From the NCBI GenBank assembly GCA_934119955.1, contig CAKOSZ010000001.1, forward strand, positions 1 to 64,000: a stretch of DNA of 64,000 nucleotides, in the 5' to 3' direction. Made by a program: the position numbers and the translations under genes. A model generated the notes under the pieces. It was not told the origin of the DNA. It worked only from the letters and a program-made list of their open reading frames with translations, and did no database searches. The first letter of the stretch is position 1. Every line of letters starts with the position of its first letter. Origin of the DNA: an uncultured Bacilli bacterium (GTDB lineage: Bacteria > Bacillota_I > Bacilli_A > RF39 > UBA660). This document shows, in pieces, positions 44,472 through 53,445 of the stretch.

Positions 44472-44493
44472 GACACTTATTTTACTAAGTATC
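44472..44493 (-). terminator. Terminator upstream of the ABC operon (minus strand)
   Basis: On the minus strand GATACTTA and TAAGTGTC pair around GTAAAA and are followed by TTTTTTTATA. It is the first good minus-strand terminator after the DUF3800 gene, so that mRNA may run antisense through the RNA at 44604-44705. Confidence 0.65.
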
Positions 44494-44567
44494 AAATTAC
44501 TATGCCTCAATATAAAACGAATTAAATTATATAATGTATAAAACAATCAAAAAGACATATAATATAA

Positions 44568-44596
44568 TTGACAATGAAACACAATATGTGTTAATA
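44568..44596 (+). promoter_or_regulatory. Consensus promoter of the candidate small RNA
   Basis: TTGACA (44568-44573) and TTAATA (44591-44596) are separated by 17 bp. Transcription would start near 44604. Confidence 0.7.
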
Positions 44597-44603
44597 TATT
44601 GTC

Positions 44604-44705
44604 AGTGAGTGAGTAGTTCGCTGAGTTATTGAAGGGTGCGATTAATTCACACCAGCAGGCTTGCCCTGTGGGGTCCTTCAATCAGGGGAAAGCTCGCTTT
44701 TTTTA
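44604..44705 (+). ncRNA. Candidate structured small RNA of unknown family
   Basis: No ORF is needed to explain this conserved-looking, comparatively GC-rich ~100 nt. It begins where the promoter predicts, and its first bases AGTGAG (44604-44609) pair with CTCGCT (44693-44698) right before a run of seven T. An inner perfect 8-bp stem ATTGAAGG (44628-44635) / CCTTCAAT (44675-44682) encloses a small CAGG/CCTG hairpin. The rod shape with an internal bubble resembles 6S or SRP RNAs in outline, but the SRP loop GGAAGGAAGCA is absent and I cannot assign a family. It converges with the DUF3800 gene, ending two bases from its stop. Confidence 0.6.
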
Positions 44706-45425
44706 TTTGTCTAAATATTCTAATAATTTTTTTAATTGAGTTGCATTACTATCACTTGGAACCAATTTTAAACCATAACTAATTAAATTATTTTTTTTAT
44801 TATATAATTTTTTCTTAATTATTTTTATATATTCAAAATGAGTTTTATCATTATATTTTAAAGCCTGAAATAAAGCACTACAACAACAATCAGCAAGTTG
44901 TAATAACTTTTTTCTCTCATTAGGTATTATTTTTATTGCATTGATAAGAGATGTATTAATTTCAAATTTTTTATGATTTTTATTATCTAAATAACTATTT
45001 AATTTTTTCTTTGATAAATTTCCACGCGAACTAATATTAATATTTGCTATTCCATTTTTTTCTTGCATAAACCAACATATTCGTTCATATAGATAACCGC
45101 TAAAATAATTATATATATCATTTGATGGAATTAATTTAATACTTTTTGTATCAACAATAATATTAATTATATTTACATTTAAGTCCCTTACTATCTCCAT
45201 TATCATTTTTTTATTTGGATAACCTTTAATTAATTTCCAATGAAGTTGTGATTTTACGTTCATTTCTAAATTAGTTTTAATTAAATCAACTTTTTTAGAT
45301 ATTTCTAAATCATCTTTTTTATTAACAATTATTGCTGTTAAAATAAAATATTTTGATCCCTTATTAATTCCTTCATCTCCTGATTCATCTATATAAACGT
45401 TATATTCCTCTTTAACTGTATTCAT
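44703..45425 (-). CDS. DUF3800 protein (predicted RNase H-like)
   Basis: The N-terminal VYIDESGDEGINKGSKYFIL and C-terminal LLQLADCCCSALFQALK are the two hallmark regions of DUF3800, a family with a predicted RNase H-like fold, common near mobile and defence genes. The acidic residues in the first motif (DESGDE) and the Asp of QLAD would form the metal site. Length is 240 residues. The promoter has an extended -10 (TGTTATAAT) and the ATG follows AGGAGG. Its role here is unknown; the candidate RNA ends against its 3' end. Confidence 0.85.
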   Translation of the reverse strand: MNTVKEEYNVYIDESGDEGINKGSKYFILTAIIVNKKDDLEISKKVDLIKTNLEMNVKSQLHWKLIKGYPNKKMIMEIVRDLNVNIINIIVDTKSIKLIPSNDIYNYFSGYLYERICWFMQEKNGIANINISSRGNLSKKKLNSYLDNKNHKKFEINTSLINAIKIIPNERKKLLQLADCCCSALFQALKYNDKTHFEYIKIIKKKLYNKKNNLISYGLKLVPSDSNATQLKKLLEYLDK

Positions 45426-45493
45426 AATATTGTCCTCCTAGAAAATTATAACATACTATTATTACAAAAGCATAGTTCTATCCCCTTGTTTCA

Positions 45494-45517
45494 CAAAAAA
45501 AGACACCTAAGTGCCTT
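45494..45517 (-). terminator. Terminator after tRNA-His
   Basis: On the minus strand GGCAC-TTAG-GTGTC forms a stem followed by TTTTTTTG. Confidence 0.65.
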
Positions 45518-45528
45518 AATAACTAAAC

Positions 45529-45605
45529 TGGGGTGGAATAAGGGGATCGAACCCTTGCATACCAGAGCCACAATCTGGCGTGTTAACCACTTCACCAATT
45601 CCACC
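45529..45605 (-). tRNA. tRNA-His (GTG)
   Basis: The minus strand folds as a tRNA with acceptor GTGGAAT/ATTCCAC, an extra 5' G (position -1) opposite C73 as required for histidine, anticodon loop ATTGTGGC with GTG, T-loop GGTTCGATCC and encoded CCA. Confidence 0.95.
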
Positions 45606-45704
45606 AAATACATCTGATATTCTAGCATAACTAGACAAATGCTGTCAACCTTTTTTTGTATTTTTTTCTAAAATATGTTATTCTTAAATAGAAAAGAGGA
45701 TTAT

Positions 45705-46673
45705 ATGAATATAGGAATAATTGGAACAGGTGCATATGCAATTGCCCTTGCATCTATTTTAGAAGAAAACTTTAATAGTAAAAATTTAAATCTAACTATG
45801 TGGACAATAAATGAAGATGAATATCAAGAACTATCTTTAAAATATACTAATTCAAGATATTTAGACTATAAATTAAATAAAAATATCAAATTTACTATGG
45901 ATTTAAATAAATTAGTTTTAGAAAATGATACTTTAATACTAGCAATTCCAGCTAAATTTATTCACTCAACATTTAAAACTATAAATGTTAAAATGGAAGA
46001 TAAAAAAGTTTTAATTGCAACTAAGGGAATTGAACCAGTTACTAATGAACTTATTAGTGATTACTTAAAATTATTTTATAATATAAATAATATAACTTAT
46101 ATATCAGGGCCTAGTTTTGCTCATGATATTATTAAAAAACAACCAATTGGTCTTACTATTGCTAGTCAAGATAAAAATAATTTGAATTATTTTAAAGATT
46201 TATTTAAAACAAGTTATATTATATTTGATGAAACAGATGATATTATAGGTTGCTCTTTATGTGGAGTTGTTAAAAACATCATGGCAATTTTTTCAGGTAT
46301 TTTAGAAGGAATGCAAGTTAATTCCTCTACTAAGGCTAAATTTATGGTTGATGCTTCCAAGGAAATTATGGAAATAATTAAAAAATTAAAAGGTAAAAAA
46401 GAAACTTTTTATACTTATGCCGGTCTTGGAGATTTATTATTAACAGCAACTAGTACAGAAAGTAGAAATTTTACTTTTGGTCTTTTAATTGGTATGGATA
46501 AAGATTTTAAAACTTATTTAGACGAAACAACAGTTGAAGGAGTTGAAAGTTTAAAAACAGCTAAGATGATTTTAGAAAAAAATAATTTAAATTCTAGAAT
46601 AATTGATATTTTAGATGATATTGTAAATAATCGTAAAGACAAAAATATAATTTTAGATTTTTTAAAGAAATAA
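45705..46673 (+). CDS. gpsA: Glycerol-3-phosphate dehydrogenase [NAD(P)+]
   Basis: GpsA reduces dihydroxyacetone phosphate to sn-glycerol-3-phosphate for phospholipid synthesis. The Rossmann motif MNIGIIGTGAYAIALASIL opens the protein, with VLIATKGIEP, YISGPSFAHDI and GLGDLLLTATSTESRNFTFG as further signatures. The ATG after AGAGGATTAT is used; ten extra upstream codons have no ribosome-binding site. Length 322 fits the family. Confidence 0.95.
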   Translation: MNIGIIGTGAYAIALASILEENFNSKNLNLTMWTINEDEYQELSLKYTNSRYLDYKLNKNIKFTMDLNKLVLENDTLILAIPAKFIHSTFKTINVKMEDKKVLIATKGIEPVTNELISDYLKLFYNINNITYISGPSFAHDIIKKQPIGLTIASQDKNNLNYFKDLFKTSYIIFDETDDIIGCSLCGVVKNIMAIFSGILEGMQVNSSTKAKFMVDASKEIMEIIKKLKGKKETFYTYAGLGDLLLTATSTESRNFTFGLLIGMDKDFKTYLDETTVEGVESLKTAKMILEKNNLNSRIIDILDDIVNNRKDKNIILDFLKK

Positions 46674-46699
46674 TCAAGTAATAATTGATTGTTTTTTTA
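46673..46699 (+). terminator. Terminator after gpsA
   Basis: AATCAA and TTGATT pair around GTAATAA, followed by GTTTTTTT. Confidence 0.7.
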
Positions 46700-46786
46700 T
46701 TCGACATTTTTCACGACAATTATTAGTATTTAAAAAAGTTTTACAAGAAAAGAAAAAGCAAGAATAAATCTCACTTTTAAAACATT

Positions 46787-47326
46787 TTAATAATTTTCAG
46801 CCTTAATTTCAAAATAACTTTGAGGGTGAGAACAAACAGGACAAACCATTGGTGCTTTTGTTCCTACAACTATATGACCACAGTTACGGCATTTCCAAAT
46901 TTTAACTTCCCCGGCTTCAAATACTTTATTTTCTTCAATGTTACTTAATAATTTACGATATCTTTCTTCATGTTCTTTTTCTATTTTAGCAACACTTTCA
47001 AATAAAAAAGCAATGTTATTAAATCCTTCTTCCTTAGCAGTTTTTGCAAATTCTTCGTACATATCAGTCCATTCGTAGTTTTCACCTTCGGCTGCACTTA
47101 ATAAGTTTTCTTTGGTTGAAGGAATATCTCCATCATTTAATAATTTAAACCACATCTTAGCATGTTCTTTTTCATTGTTAGCAGTTTCTTCAAAGATTGC
47201 TGCAATTTGTTCATAACCATCTTTTCTAGCCTTAGAAGCATAATAAGTATATTTATTTCTTGCTTGTGATTCACCGGCAAAGGCTGTTTGTAAATTTTCA
47301 TAAGTTTTACTATTTTTAAGTTCCAT
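46787..47326 (-). CDS. rbr: Rubrerythrin
   Basis: Rubrerythrin reduces hydrogen peroxide in anaerobes through a non-heme diiron site. The helical-bundle iron ligands are in AFAGESQARNKYTYYAS, ETANNEKEHAKMWF and SVAKIEKEHEERY, and the C-terminal rubredoxin-like iron site is CRNCGHIV ... CPVCSHPQSYFEI. Length (179 residues) is standard. AAGGAGG precedes the ATG. Together with the superoxide-reductase domain in element 2 it fits an anaerobe. Confidence 0.96.
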   Translation of the reverse strand: MELKNSKTYENLQTAFAGESQARNKYTYYASKARKDGYEQIAAIFEETANNEKEHAKMWFKLLNDGDIPSTKENLLSAAEGENYEWTDMYEEFAKTAKEEGFNNIAFLFESVAKIEKEHEERYRKLLSNIEENKVFEAGEVKIWKCRNCGHIVVGTKAPMVCPVCSHPQSYFEIKAENY

Positions 47327-47432
47327 AATTACCTCCTTAACTTATATTCTTATTATATTAAGAATAAGGTGAAATTGCAAGGAAAAGTTACCAATTTAAA
47401 CAATTATCATATAATACCTTGATTGGAGGATT

Positions 47433-48410
47433 ATGAGAAAAAAAATTGTTACAATACTTGCCTTTTTAATTATTTTTATGCTTGCATGTAGTGTTCTTTT
47501 TAATGACAAAGATAAAAATAAAAACTTAGTTAAAGTTAAGGTTGCTGAAGTTGCTCATAGTATTTTTTATGCTCCTCAATATGTTGCAATTCACAATAAT
47601 TATTTTAAAGAAGAAGGACTTGATGTTGAGTTAATACTTGCAGCAGGTGCTGATAAAGTTACAGCAGCCGTTTTATCAGGTGATGTTGATATTGGTTTTT
47701 CAGGATCTGAGGCAACCATTTATGTTTATAATGGCGGAGAAAAAGATTACTTAAAAACATTCGCCCAGTTAACACAAAAAGATGGAAGTTTCATTGTTGC
47801 AAGAAAGAAAATTGATAATTTTTCTTTAAATGATTTAAAAGGAAAATACATAATTGGCGGAAGAATTGGTGGTATGCCAGAAATGACACTTGAATATATT
47901 TTAACTAAAAACAATATAGATCCTAGTAAAGATTTAACTATTGACACAAGTATTGCTTTTTCTGCTATGCAAGGAGCCTTTATTGGAGGAACTGGGGACT
48001 TTGTTAGTTTATTTGAACCAAATGCAACCTTAACCGAAAAAGAAGGATATGGTTATATTGTTGCAAGTTTAGGTAGTCTTGGTGGTAATATTCCTTATAC
48101 TGCCTATAATGCTAGAATATCTTATCTAGAAAAAAATCCTAAAATAATTAAAAGTTTTACGAAAGCTATTCAAAGAGGACTTGATTATGTAAACAGTCAT
48201 AAAAGTGAAGAAATTGCTAAAATAATTAAAGATGAATTTCCAGATATCAAATTAGAAGACTTAACAACTGTAATTAATCGTTATAAAGAAAATGACACTT
48301 GGCCAAAAACAACTGAATTTACCGAAGAAAGTTTTAATCACTTACAAGATATTATGATAAATGCTAAACAATTAGATAAAAAAGTTAATTTTAAAGATTT
48401 AGTATATTAA
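47433..48410 (+). CDS. NMT1/SsuA-type ABC substrate-binding lipoprotein (orphan)
   Basis: After a signal peptide with lipobox MLAC (Cys ~19) the protein has the NMT1-like fold: VAEVAHSIFYAPQYVAIHNN, FKEEGLDVELILAAGADKVT, VDIGFSGSEATIYV and GRIGGMPEMTLEYIL. Such proteins feed nitrate/sulfonate/taurine or thiamine-precursor importers. No ATPase or permease is adjacent, and the only matching ones in the window are the broken pair at 6388-12033. If they are its partners, uptake would depend on excision of the elements. The ribosome-binding site is TTGGAGGATT. Confidence 0.88.
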   Translation: MRKKIVTILAFLIIFMLACSVLFNDKDKNKNLVKVKVAEVAHSIFYAPQYVAIHNNYFKEEGLDVELILAAGADKVTAAVLSGDVDIGFSGSEATIYVYNGGEKDYLKTFAQLTQKDGSFIVARKKIDNFSLNDLKGKYIIGGRIGGMPEMTLEYILTKNNIDPSKDLTIDTSIAFSAMQGAFIGGTGDFVSLFEPNATLTEKEGYGYIVASLGSLGGNIPYTAYNARISYLEKNPKIIKSFTKAIQRGLDYVNSHKSEEIAKIIKDEFPDIKLEDLTTVINRYKENDTWPKTTEFTEESFNHLQDIMINAKQLDKKVNFKDLVY

Positions 48411-48421
48411 ATGTTAATAAA

Positions 48422-48460
48422 AAAGAAGTAGTTTGTTTTATTTACAAATCTACTTTTTTT
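48422..48460 (+). terminator. Terminator after the orphan substrate-binding protein gene
   Basis: AAGTAGTTTGT and ACAAATCTACTT pair around TTTATTT, followed by TTTTT; on the minus strand it can also serve the prepilin gene. Confidence 0.7.
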
Positions 48461-48474
48461 AGTCTTATAATTTA

Positions 48475-48834
48475 TTAATAATACGAACAATTTGATAAAA
48501 TATTATCATTTATACCATTAGTTTTATAAACTTCTTTACTTGTATTTTTACAAGTTATATATGATTTCATATTGGAAATATCAACATAACCATTACAACT
48601 TATATTATCATTTATTTTCTTCATATCTAAATCTCGAAGACAAATATAACTTTTTTCTTTATACTTAGGAATTACTTTAACATATTTTATCATCATATCT
48701 TCATACGTTTCATATTGCTTGTTTTGATTTGATGAATAGATACTTCTAACACTTGGAAATATCAACAACATTGTTAAAGATAATAAAACAATAACTGCTA
48801 ATAATTCTACTAAGGTAAATCCTTTATTATTCAT
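48475..48834 (-). CDS. Type IV prepilin-like (pseudopilin) protein
   Basis: The N-terminus MNNKGFTLVELLAVIVLLSL is a class III signal peptide. Prepilin peptidase would cut before Phe and methylate it, with Glu5 of the mature protein and the hydrophobic helix (to ~30) driving assembly. The remaining ~90 residues contain four cysteines (CLRDLD, SCNGY, CKNTS, NCSYY) for possible disulfides. The ATG after GAGGTGGCT is used rather than the in-frame GTG. It is isolated; no other pilus or competence genes are visible here. Confidence 0.85.
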   Translation of the reverse strand: MNNKGFTLVELLAVIVLLSLTMLLIFPSVRSIYSSNQNKQYETYEDMMIKYVKVIPKYKEKSYICLRDLDMKKINDNISCNGYVDISNMKSYITCKNTSKEVYKTNGINDNILSNCSYY

Positions 48835-48904
48835 AGCCACCTCTATTTACTATTTTAGTATATCAAAAAATGAAAAAAAAAAATAGATATTTTCTTTAAT
48901 TAAT

Positions 48905-49501
48905 CTATTTTTTTCTCTTTGAAAATTTACAACCACAATAATCTTGTCTATATAAATTATATTCGTGGGATAAAACTATACTTCTTTTATATCCTTCTTT
49001 TTTCTTAAAATCAGAATATAAATAATTAACATGATAAATATTTTCTAACTCTGCTCCTATTTCATTTATAACTTTGCTATTTTTTAAAGGACTAATAGTA
49101 AGAGTTGTTGTTATAAAGTCAAAGTTATTTTTTTTAGCATAGATAAAAGTTTTTTCTAGTCTTAATCTATAACATTTAAAACAACGACTCCCTCCTTCTT
49201 TTTCATTTTCAAGTCCTTTAACTACATTTAAATAATCTAAGTTATTATAACCAAGTGAAACTACTTTAACTTGATTTTTAGTCTTGAAGCATTTAACAAA
49301 TTTTAATAATTCTTGAAGTCTTTTATTATATTCTTCAAGGGTATCAATATTTGGATTATAGAAAAGAATTGTTATATCAAAGTAATCACTTAAATATTCA
49401 ATAACATAACTAGAACAAGGAGCACAACAGGCATGTAAAAGTAAAGTTTTTTTACTGCTTAAATTCTTTAAAGTATTTTCTAAAACAATTTGATAATTCA
49501 T
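48905..49501 (-). CDS. queH: Epoxyqueuosine reductase QueH
   Basis: QueH (DUF208) reduces epoxyqueuosine to queuosine at the wobble base of GUN-anticodon tRNAs. Cysteine motifs LLHACCAPCSSYVIEYL near the N-terminus and RCFKCYRLRL plus DYCGCKFSKRKK further on bind iron. Length (198 residues) fits. The ATG overlaps the yebC stop (TAATG), so it is translated after yebC. The tRNA-His in this window is a natural substrate type. Confidence 0.93.
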   Translation of the reverse strand: MNYQIVLENTLKNLSSKKTLLLHACCAPCSSYVIEYLSDYFDITILFYNPNIDTLEEYNKRLQELLKFVKCFKTKNQVKVVSLGYNNLDYLNVVKGLENEKEGGSRCFKCYRLRLEKTFIYAKKNNFDFITTTLTISPLKNSKVINEIGAELENIYHVNYLYSDFKKKEGYKRSIVLSHEYNLYRQDYCGCKFSKRKK

Positions 49502-50220
49502 TAGATATCTAGATTATGATAAACATTTGATACATCATCAATATCTTCTAAGGCTTCAATTAAATTCATTACTTTTTCAGTATCTTCTTCATTTAAAGCA
49601 ATTTTATTTGAAGCAACATAAGTTACTTCACTTCTTAAAAAGTCTTTTATACCACTTTCTTCAAAAACGGCTTTAACATTTAAAAAATTTTCTGGTTCTG
49701 TATAAATAGTATAGGTATCATCACAATCAATTACATCTAAACTATCGGCTGTAATTGCAATATTCATAATTTCATCAAAGTTATCATTTGCTTCTATTTC
49801 AATTACACCAAGGCGTTTAAACATATAACTAACTGAACCATCTGTTCCTAAGTTACCACCTCGTTTAGTAAGAGTTGATCTAACAAGCATGGCTGTTCTA
49901 TTTTTATTATCAGTTAAACAATCAATCATAATTGCTATTCCATGAGGTGCATACCCTTCATATCTAATACTTTCAAAATTAACATCACTATTAGCACCAA
50001 CTGCTTTATCAATAGCCTTTTGAATGTTATCTTTTGGCATATTGTTACTTCTTGCTTTTTCAATAACCATTCTAAGACCAGGATTTGTATCAGGATCTCC
50101 ATTAGTACCCTTTGCTGCTACTTGAATTTCTTTGGATATTTTTTGAAATATTTTTCCTCTTTCTGCATCTATTAAACCTTTTTTACGATGAATTGTTGCC
50201 CATTTAGAATGTCCACTCAT
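49501..50220 (-). CDS. yebC: YebC/PmpR family protein
   Basis: The start MSGHSKWATIHRKKGLIDAE is the near-invariant N-terminus of YebC/TACO1-family proteins, and YEGYAPHGIAIMIDCLTDNK is the second hallmark. Members act as DNA-binding regulators, and some help ribosomes through proline-rich stalls. The ATG after GGAGGATTT-type sequence is used; five extra upstream codons contain the ribosome-binding site. Translationally coupled to queH. Confidence 0.95.
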   Translation of the reverse strand: MSGHSKWATIHRKKGLIDAERGKIFQKISKEIQVAAKGTNGDPDTNPGLRMVIEKARSNNMPKDNIQKAIDKAVGANSDVNFESIRYEGYAPHGIAIMIDCLTDNKNRTAMLVRSTLTKRGGNLGTDGSVSYMFKRLGVIEIEANDNFDEIMNIAITADSLDVIDCDDTYTIYTEPENFLNVKAVFEESGIKDFLRSEVTYVASNKIALNEEDTEKVMNLIEALEDIDDVSNVYHNLDI

Positions 50221-50269
50221 AAATCCTCCTTTCAAACTTCTTTATTTTAACAAATTTTTTCTTATTAGT

Positions 50270-51499
50270 CTAGTTATTTTTTAACTCTTCTTCTATGCGC
50301 ATTAATTGATTATATTTACAAATTCTATCTGTTCTTGACATAGAACCAGTTTTAATTTGACCAAGATTCAAGCCAACTGCTAAATCAGCAATAGTAGTAT
50401 CTTCGGTTTCTCCACTTCTATGAGAAATTACAGTATTATAATTATTCTTTTTAGCAAGGGCAATTGTTCTTAAAGTTTCCGTGATTGTTCCTATTTGATT
50501 AACTTTTAATAAAATTGCATTTCCTGCATGGTTATCAATTCCTTTTTGTAAATATTCTATATTAGTTACAAATAAATCATCACCTACTAATTGAATTTTA
50601 TCTCCTAGTCTTTCGGTTACTAATCTAAATCCTTCCCAGTCATTTTCATCTACTGGATCTTCAATTGAAATAATTGGATAAGTATTAATTAATTCTTCAT
50701 AATAGTCTATTAATTCTTGGGTTGTTAATTTCTTGTTTTCTCCTTTTAGATAATAGATACCATCTTCATAGAATTCACTGGCAGCAACATCAATTGCCAT
50801 ATTAACGTCAACTCCTGGGGTGTATCCTGCAAGTTTAATTGCTTCCATAATAAGTTCAAAACCCTCTTTATTAGTTTTTAAATTAGGAGCAAATCCTCCT
50901 TCATCTCCAACACTTGTAACATAACCTTTATCTTTTAAAACTTTCTTTAAATTATGAAATACTTCTGATCCTATTCTTACTCTTTCTTTTATAGTATCAG
51001 CAGTTGGAATAATCATATATTCTTGGAAATCCAAGTTATTATCAGCATGAGCTCCTCCATTTATAATATTCATCATAGGACGTGGCATTGTAGTACCAGA
51101 TCCAACATATTTATAAAGTGGCATTTTTTTCTCATTAGCTGCCGCTTTTAAACAGGCCATAGAAACACCTAAAATAGCATTTGCCCCGAAATTAGATTTT
51201 GTTTTAGTTCCATCAAGTTCAATCATCATATCATCTATTTTTTCTTGATCAAAAACATCCATTCCAACAACTAAATTTCTAAGTTCATTATTTACATGAC
51301 TAACGGCTTTTAAAACTCCTTTTCCAAGGTAACGACTACCACCATCACGAAGTTCTAAGGCTTCTCTTTCCCCAGTTGATGCTCCACTTGGAACACATGC
51401 TCTTCCCATTACTCCACTTTCAAGAATTACATCAACTTCAACAGTTGGATTTCCTCTTGAATCCAAAATTTCTCTTCCTATTACATTTTTAATTTTCAT
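50270..51499 (-). CDS. eno: Enolase
   Basis: Converts 2-phosphoglycerate to phosphoenolpyruvate in glycolysis. Signatures are EILDSRGNPTVEVDV, the loop VPSGASTGEREALELRD, GGAHADNNLDFQEYMIIP, SVGDEGGFAPNL, IEDPVDENDWEGF and SHRSGETEDTTIADLAVG. Length (409) is about 15-20 residues shorter than usual, ending at the RIEEEL region without the common extra tail. AAAGGAGAATTT precedes the ATG. Confidence 0.96.
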   Translation of the reverse strand: MKIKNVIGREILDSRGNPTVEVDVILESGVMGRACVPSGASTGEREALELRDGGSRYLGKGVLKAVSHVNNELRNLVVGMDVFDQEKIDDMMIELDGTKTKSNFGANAILGVSMACLKAAANEKKMPLYKYVGSGTTMPRPMMNIINGGAHADNNLDFQEYMIIPTADTIKERVRIGSEVFHNLKKVLKDKGYVTSVGDEGGFAPNLKTNKEGFELIMEAIKLAGYTPGVDVNMAIDVAASEFYEDGIYYLKGENKKLTTQELIDYYEELINTYPIISIEDPVDENDWEGFRLVTERLGDKIQLVGDDLFVTNIEYLQKGIDNHAGNAILLKVNQIGTITETLRTIALAKKNNYNTVISHRSGETEDTTIADLAVGLNLGQIKTGSMSRTDRICKYNQLMRIEEELKNN

Positions 51500-51551
51500 A
51501 AATTCTCCTTTAATTATTAATATATTTAAATTTATTATTTAACTTTAAATT

Positions 51552-51797
51552 TTATTTTTTATTTTTACTTTCTACTTCTTGTAATTCAAAACGATACTTT
51601 TGCTTAACATCTGGATATTTTTCTTTATCTACTAAACTTAAAAACATTTTAAGTGGTCTTACATATAAGAAACCATCTCCATATAAACATCTATATAAAA
51701 CCATCTCTTCCTGAGTTTCACTATTAATACAAGTATCAACTACTAAATAATAATCACCTTTAAAATGTTTATAAATTCTATTTTTTAATAACTTCAT
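51552..51797 (-). CDS. DUF1653 family protein
   Basis: This 81-residue protein has the DUF1653 pattern: a YKHFKGDYYLVVDTCINSE start and the aromatic MVLYRCLYGDGFLYVRPLKMF block. The function is unknown; an SH3-like small barrel is likely. Its ATG overlaps the murD stop (ATGA), so it is translated with murD. Confidence 0.82.
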   Translation of the reverse strand: MKLLKNRIYKHFKGDYYLVVDTCINSETQEEMVLYRCLYGDGFLYVRPLKMFLSLVDKEKYPDVKQKYRFELQEVESKNKK

Positions 51798-53125
51798 TTT
51801 AAACCCTCAACTAATTTTTTAAATTCTGCTCCTCTTTCTTCACATTCTTTGTATTGATCCCAAGAAGCAGAGGCTGGACTTAGTAAAATAACATCTCCAC
51901 TTGCTGAACTTTTATAAGCATCATAAAAAGCCTCGTTTAAATGTTCATGAATAATTGTTTTAATTCCTAAACTATTCCCAAATTCTAATACCCTCTTACG
52001 ACACTGTCCTATTCCAAGAATTAATTTAACATTTTTCATAAATGGTTTTAATTCATTAAAATCTTGCCCACGTTCAAGACCTCCTAAAAAGATAATAGTA
52101 GGTTCTGTAAAAGCATTTAAAGCAATTTGAGTACATTTAATATTAGTTGCTTCGGTATCATTATAAAACTTACGATTATTAATAACATCAACAAGTTCTA
52201 AACGATGTTCTACACCTCTAAAATTTTCTAAAACTTTACAAATAGTTTCATTTTTAACACCAAGTTCTTTACAAATTATAATTGATGCTAAGGCATTACT
52301 AACATTATGATCTCCTTTTAAAAACATTTTATTTCTTGGCATAATAACTTCATCTTGATACATTAAATTAGAGTTTAAATAACTTGCATCTGCTTTTTCT
52401 TTTACAGAAAAATACATTCTTTTAGCCTTTAAATTACTAGTTTTTTTCATACTATCATAATTATCTAAATTAAGAATTGCTAAATCTTTATTAGTTTGAT
52501 TTTTAAATAATTTTAATTTAACATCTTGATAAGTTTCATAATCACCAAAGAAATCAATATGAGCCGGGCTTAAATTAGTAAGAAGTGCAATATCAGGCTT
52601 GAAGGTATCTAAATTAGCAAGTTGTTGACAAGATATTTCCATAACTAAAATATCGTCATCTTTTAAAGTATCAACAATACTTGTTAAAGGATAACCAATA
52701 TTACCAGCAAGTTTTACTCTTAAACCATATTCTTCTTTTAAAATATTATAAGTAAGAGTTGTTGTTGTTGTTTTACCATTTGTTCCAGTAATAGCAATTA
52801 ATTTTACTTTGGGTAATAAGTGATAGGCAAACTCAACTTCATTTATAACTGGTATATTTAATTTTTTAGCAAGTATTACATATTTATGATCATTTCTAAT
52901 ACCAGGATTTTTAATAACATAATCAAAAGAACTATCTAGTAAATCATCAGGATGACTTCCTAATATACATTTTACTCCCTTTTCTTTTAACTTAGTTATT
53001 TCTAAATTATCAGTTTCTTTTAAGTCATTTAATACTACTTCATTATTTAATTTAATTAATTTTGAAGCACAGGAAATACCACTTCTAGCAGCACCTAATA
53101 CTAATATTTTTTTATTTTGAAACAT
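51794..53125 (-). CDS. murD: UDP-N-acetylmuramoylalanine-D-glutamate ligase
   Basis: MurD adds D-glutamate to UDP-MurNAc-L-Ala in peptidoglycan synthesis. It shows LVLGAARSGISCASKL at the N-terminus, the ATP-binding IAITGTNGKTTTTTL near residue 110, LTNLSPAHIDFFGDY, and NDTEATNIKCTQIAL. Length is 443 residues. The ATG after GGAGGTTAGT is used; a GTG-type extension of four codons upstream lacks spacing for it. Confidence 0.96.
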   Translation of the reverse strand: MFQNKKILVLGAARSGISCASKLIKLNNEVVLNDLKETDNLEITKLKEKGVKCILGSHPDDLLDSSFDYVIKNPGIRNDHKYVILAKKLNIPVINEVEFAYHLLPKVKLIAITGTNGKTTTTTLTYNILKEEYGLRVKLAGNIGYPLTSIVDTLKDDDILVMEISCQQLANLDTFKPDIALLTNLSPAHIDFFGDYETYQDVKLKLFKNQTNKDLAILNLDNYDSMKKTSNLKAKRMYFSVKEKADASYLNSNLMYQDEVIMPRNKMFLKGDHNVSNALASIIICKELGVKNETICKVLENFRGVEHRLELVDVINNRKFYNDTEATNIKCTQIALNAFTEPTIIFLGGLERGQDFNELKPFMKNVKLILGIGQCRKRVLEFGNSLGIKTIIHEHLNEAFYDAYKSSASGDVILLSPASASWDQYKECEERGAEFKKLVEGLK

Positions 53126-53400
53126 ACTAACCTCCATATTAATTATATTATTTCTTTTTTTAAAAGTAAACGAATTTTACTAATTTTAAATAGTAAGAAC
53201 ACATTTTTTATATAAATTAATTTAGTATTTTATTATTTTTTTATCCTTGTTTATTGATTTAACACTTACTACCTTCAAGATATTTTAATATTACAATTAT
53301 TTTTAAATTAAATCGTCTTAATATTATATTAACATACTTTATATATCATGTTTTTTACTAATAAGAAATTAAATTTTATTATACATTAATCAAAAATAAA
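53126..53400. other. Gene-free AT-rich stretch
   Basis: I see no gene, RNA or strong hairpin here. It separates the divergent murD and Ham1 genes and presumably holds the murD promoter region on the minus strand, which I could not place with confidence. Confidence 0.5.
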
Positions 53401-53401
53401 T

Positions 53402-53430
53402 TTGACTAGTTATTTATTTTTATTTATAAT
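53402..53430 (+). promoter_or_regulatory. Promoter of the Ham1 gene and possibly the tRNAs
   Basis: TTGACT (53402-53407) and TATAAT (53425-53430) are 17 bp apart, 15 bp upstream of the start codon. Confidence 0.75.
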
Positions 53431-53445
53431 TAGTTTGGTGAGGTT

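Noticed and set aside
44650..44680. Resemblance of CACAGGGCAAGCC (minus strand) to a c-di-GMP riboswitch
   Set aside because: Only one short segment matches; the second conserved half of the aptamer is absent, and promoter and T-run place the RNA on the plus strand.
44604..44705. Assignment of the small RNA as SRP (4.5S) RNA
   Set aside because: The diagnostic GGAA tetraloop with flanking GGA and AGCA is missing.
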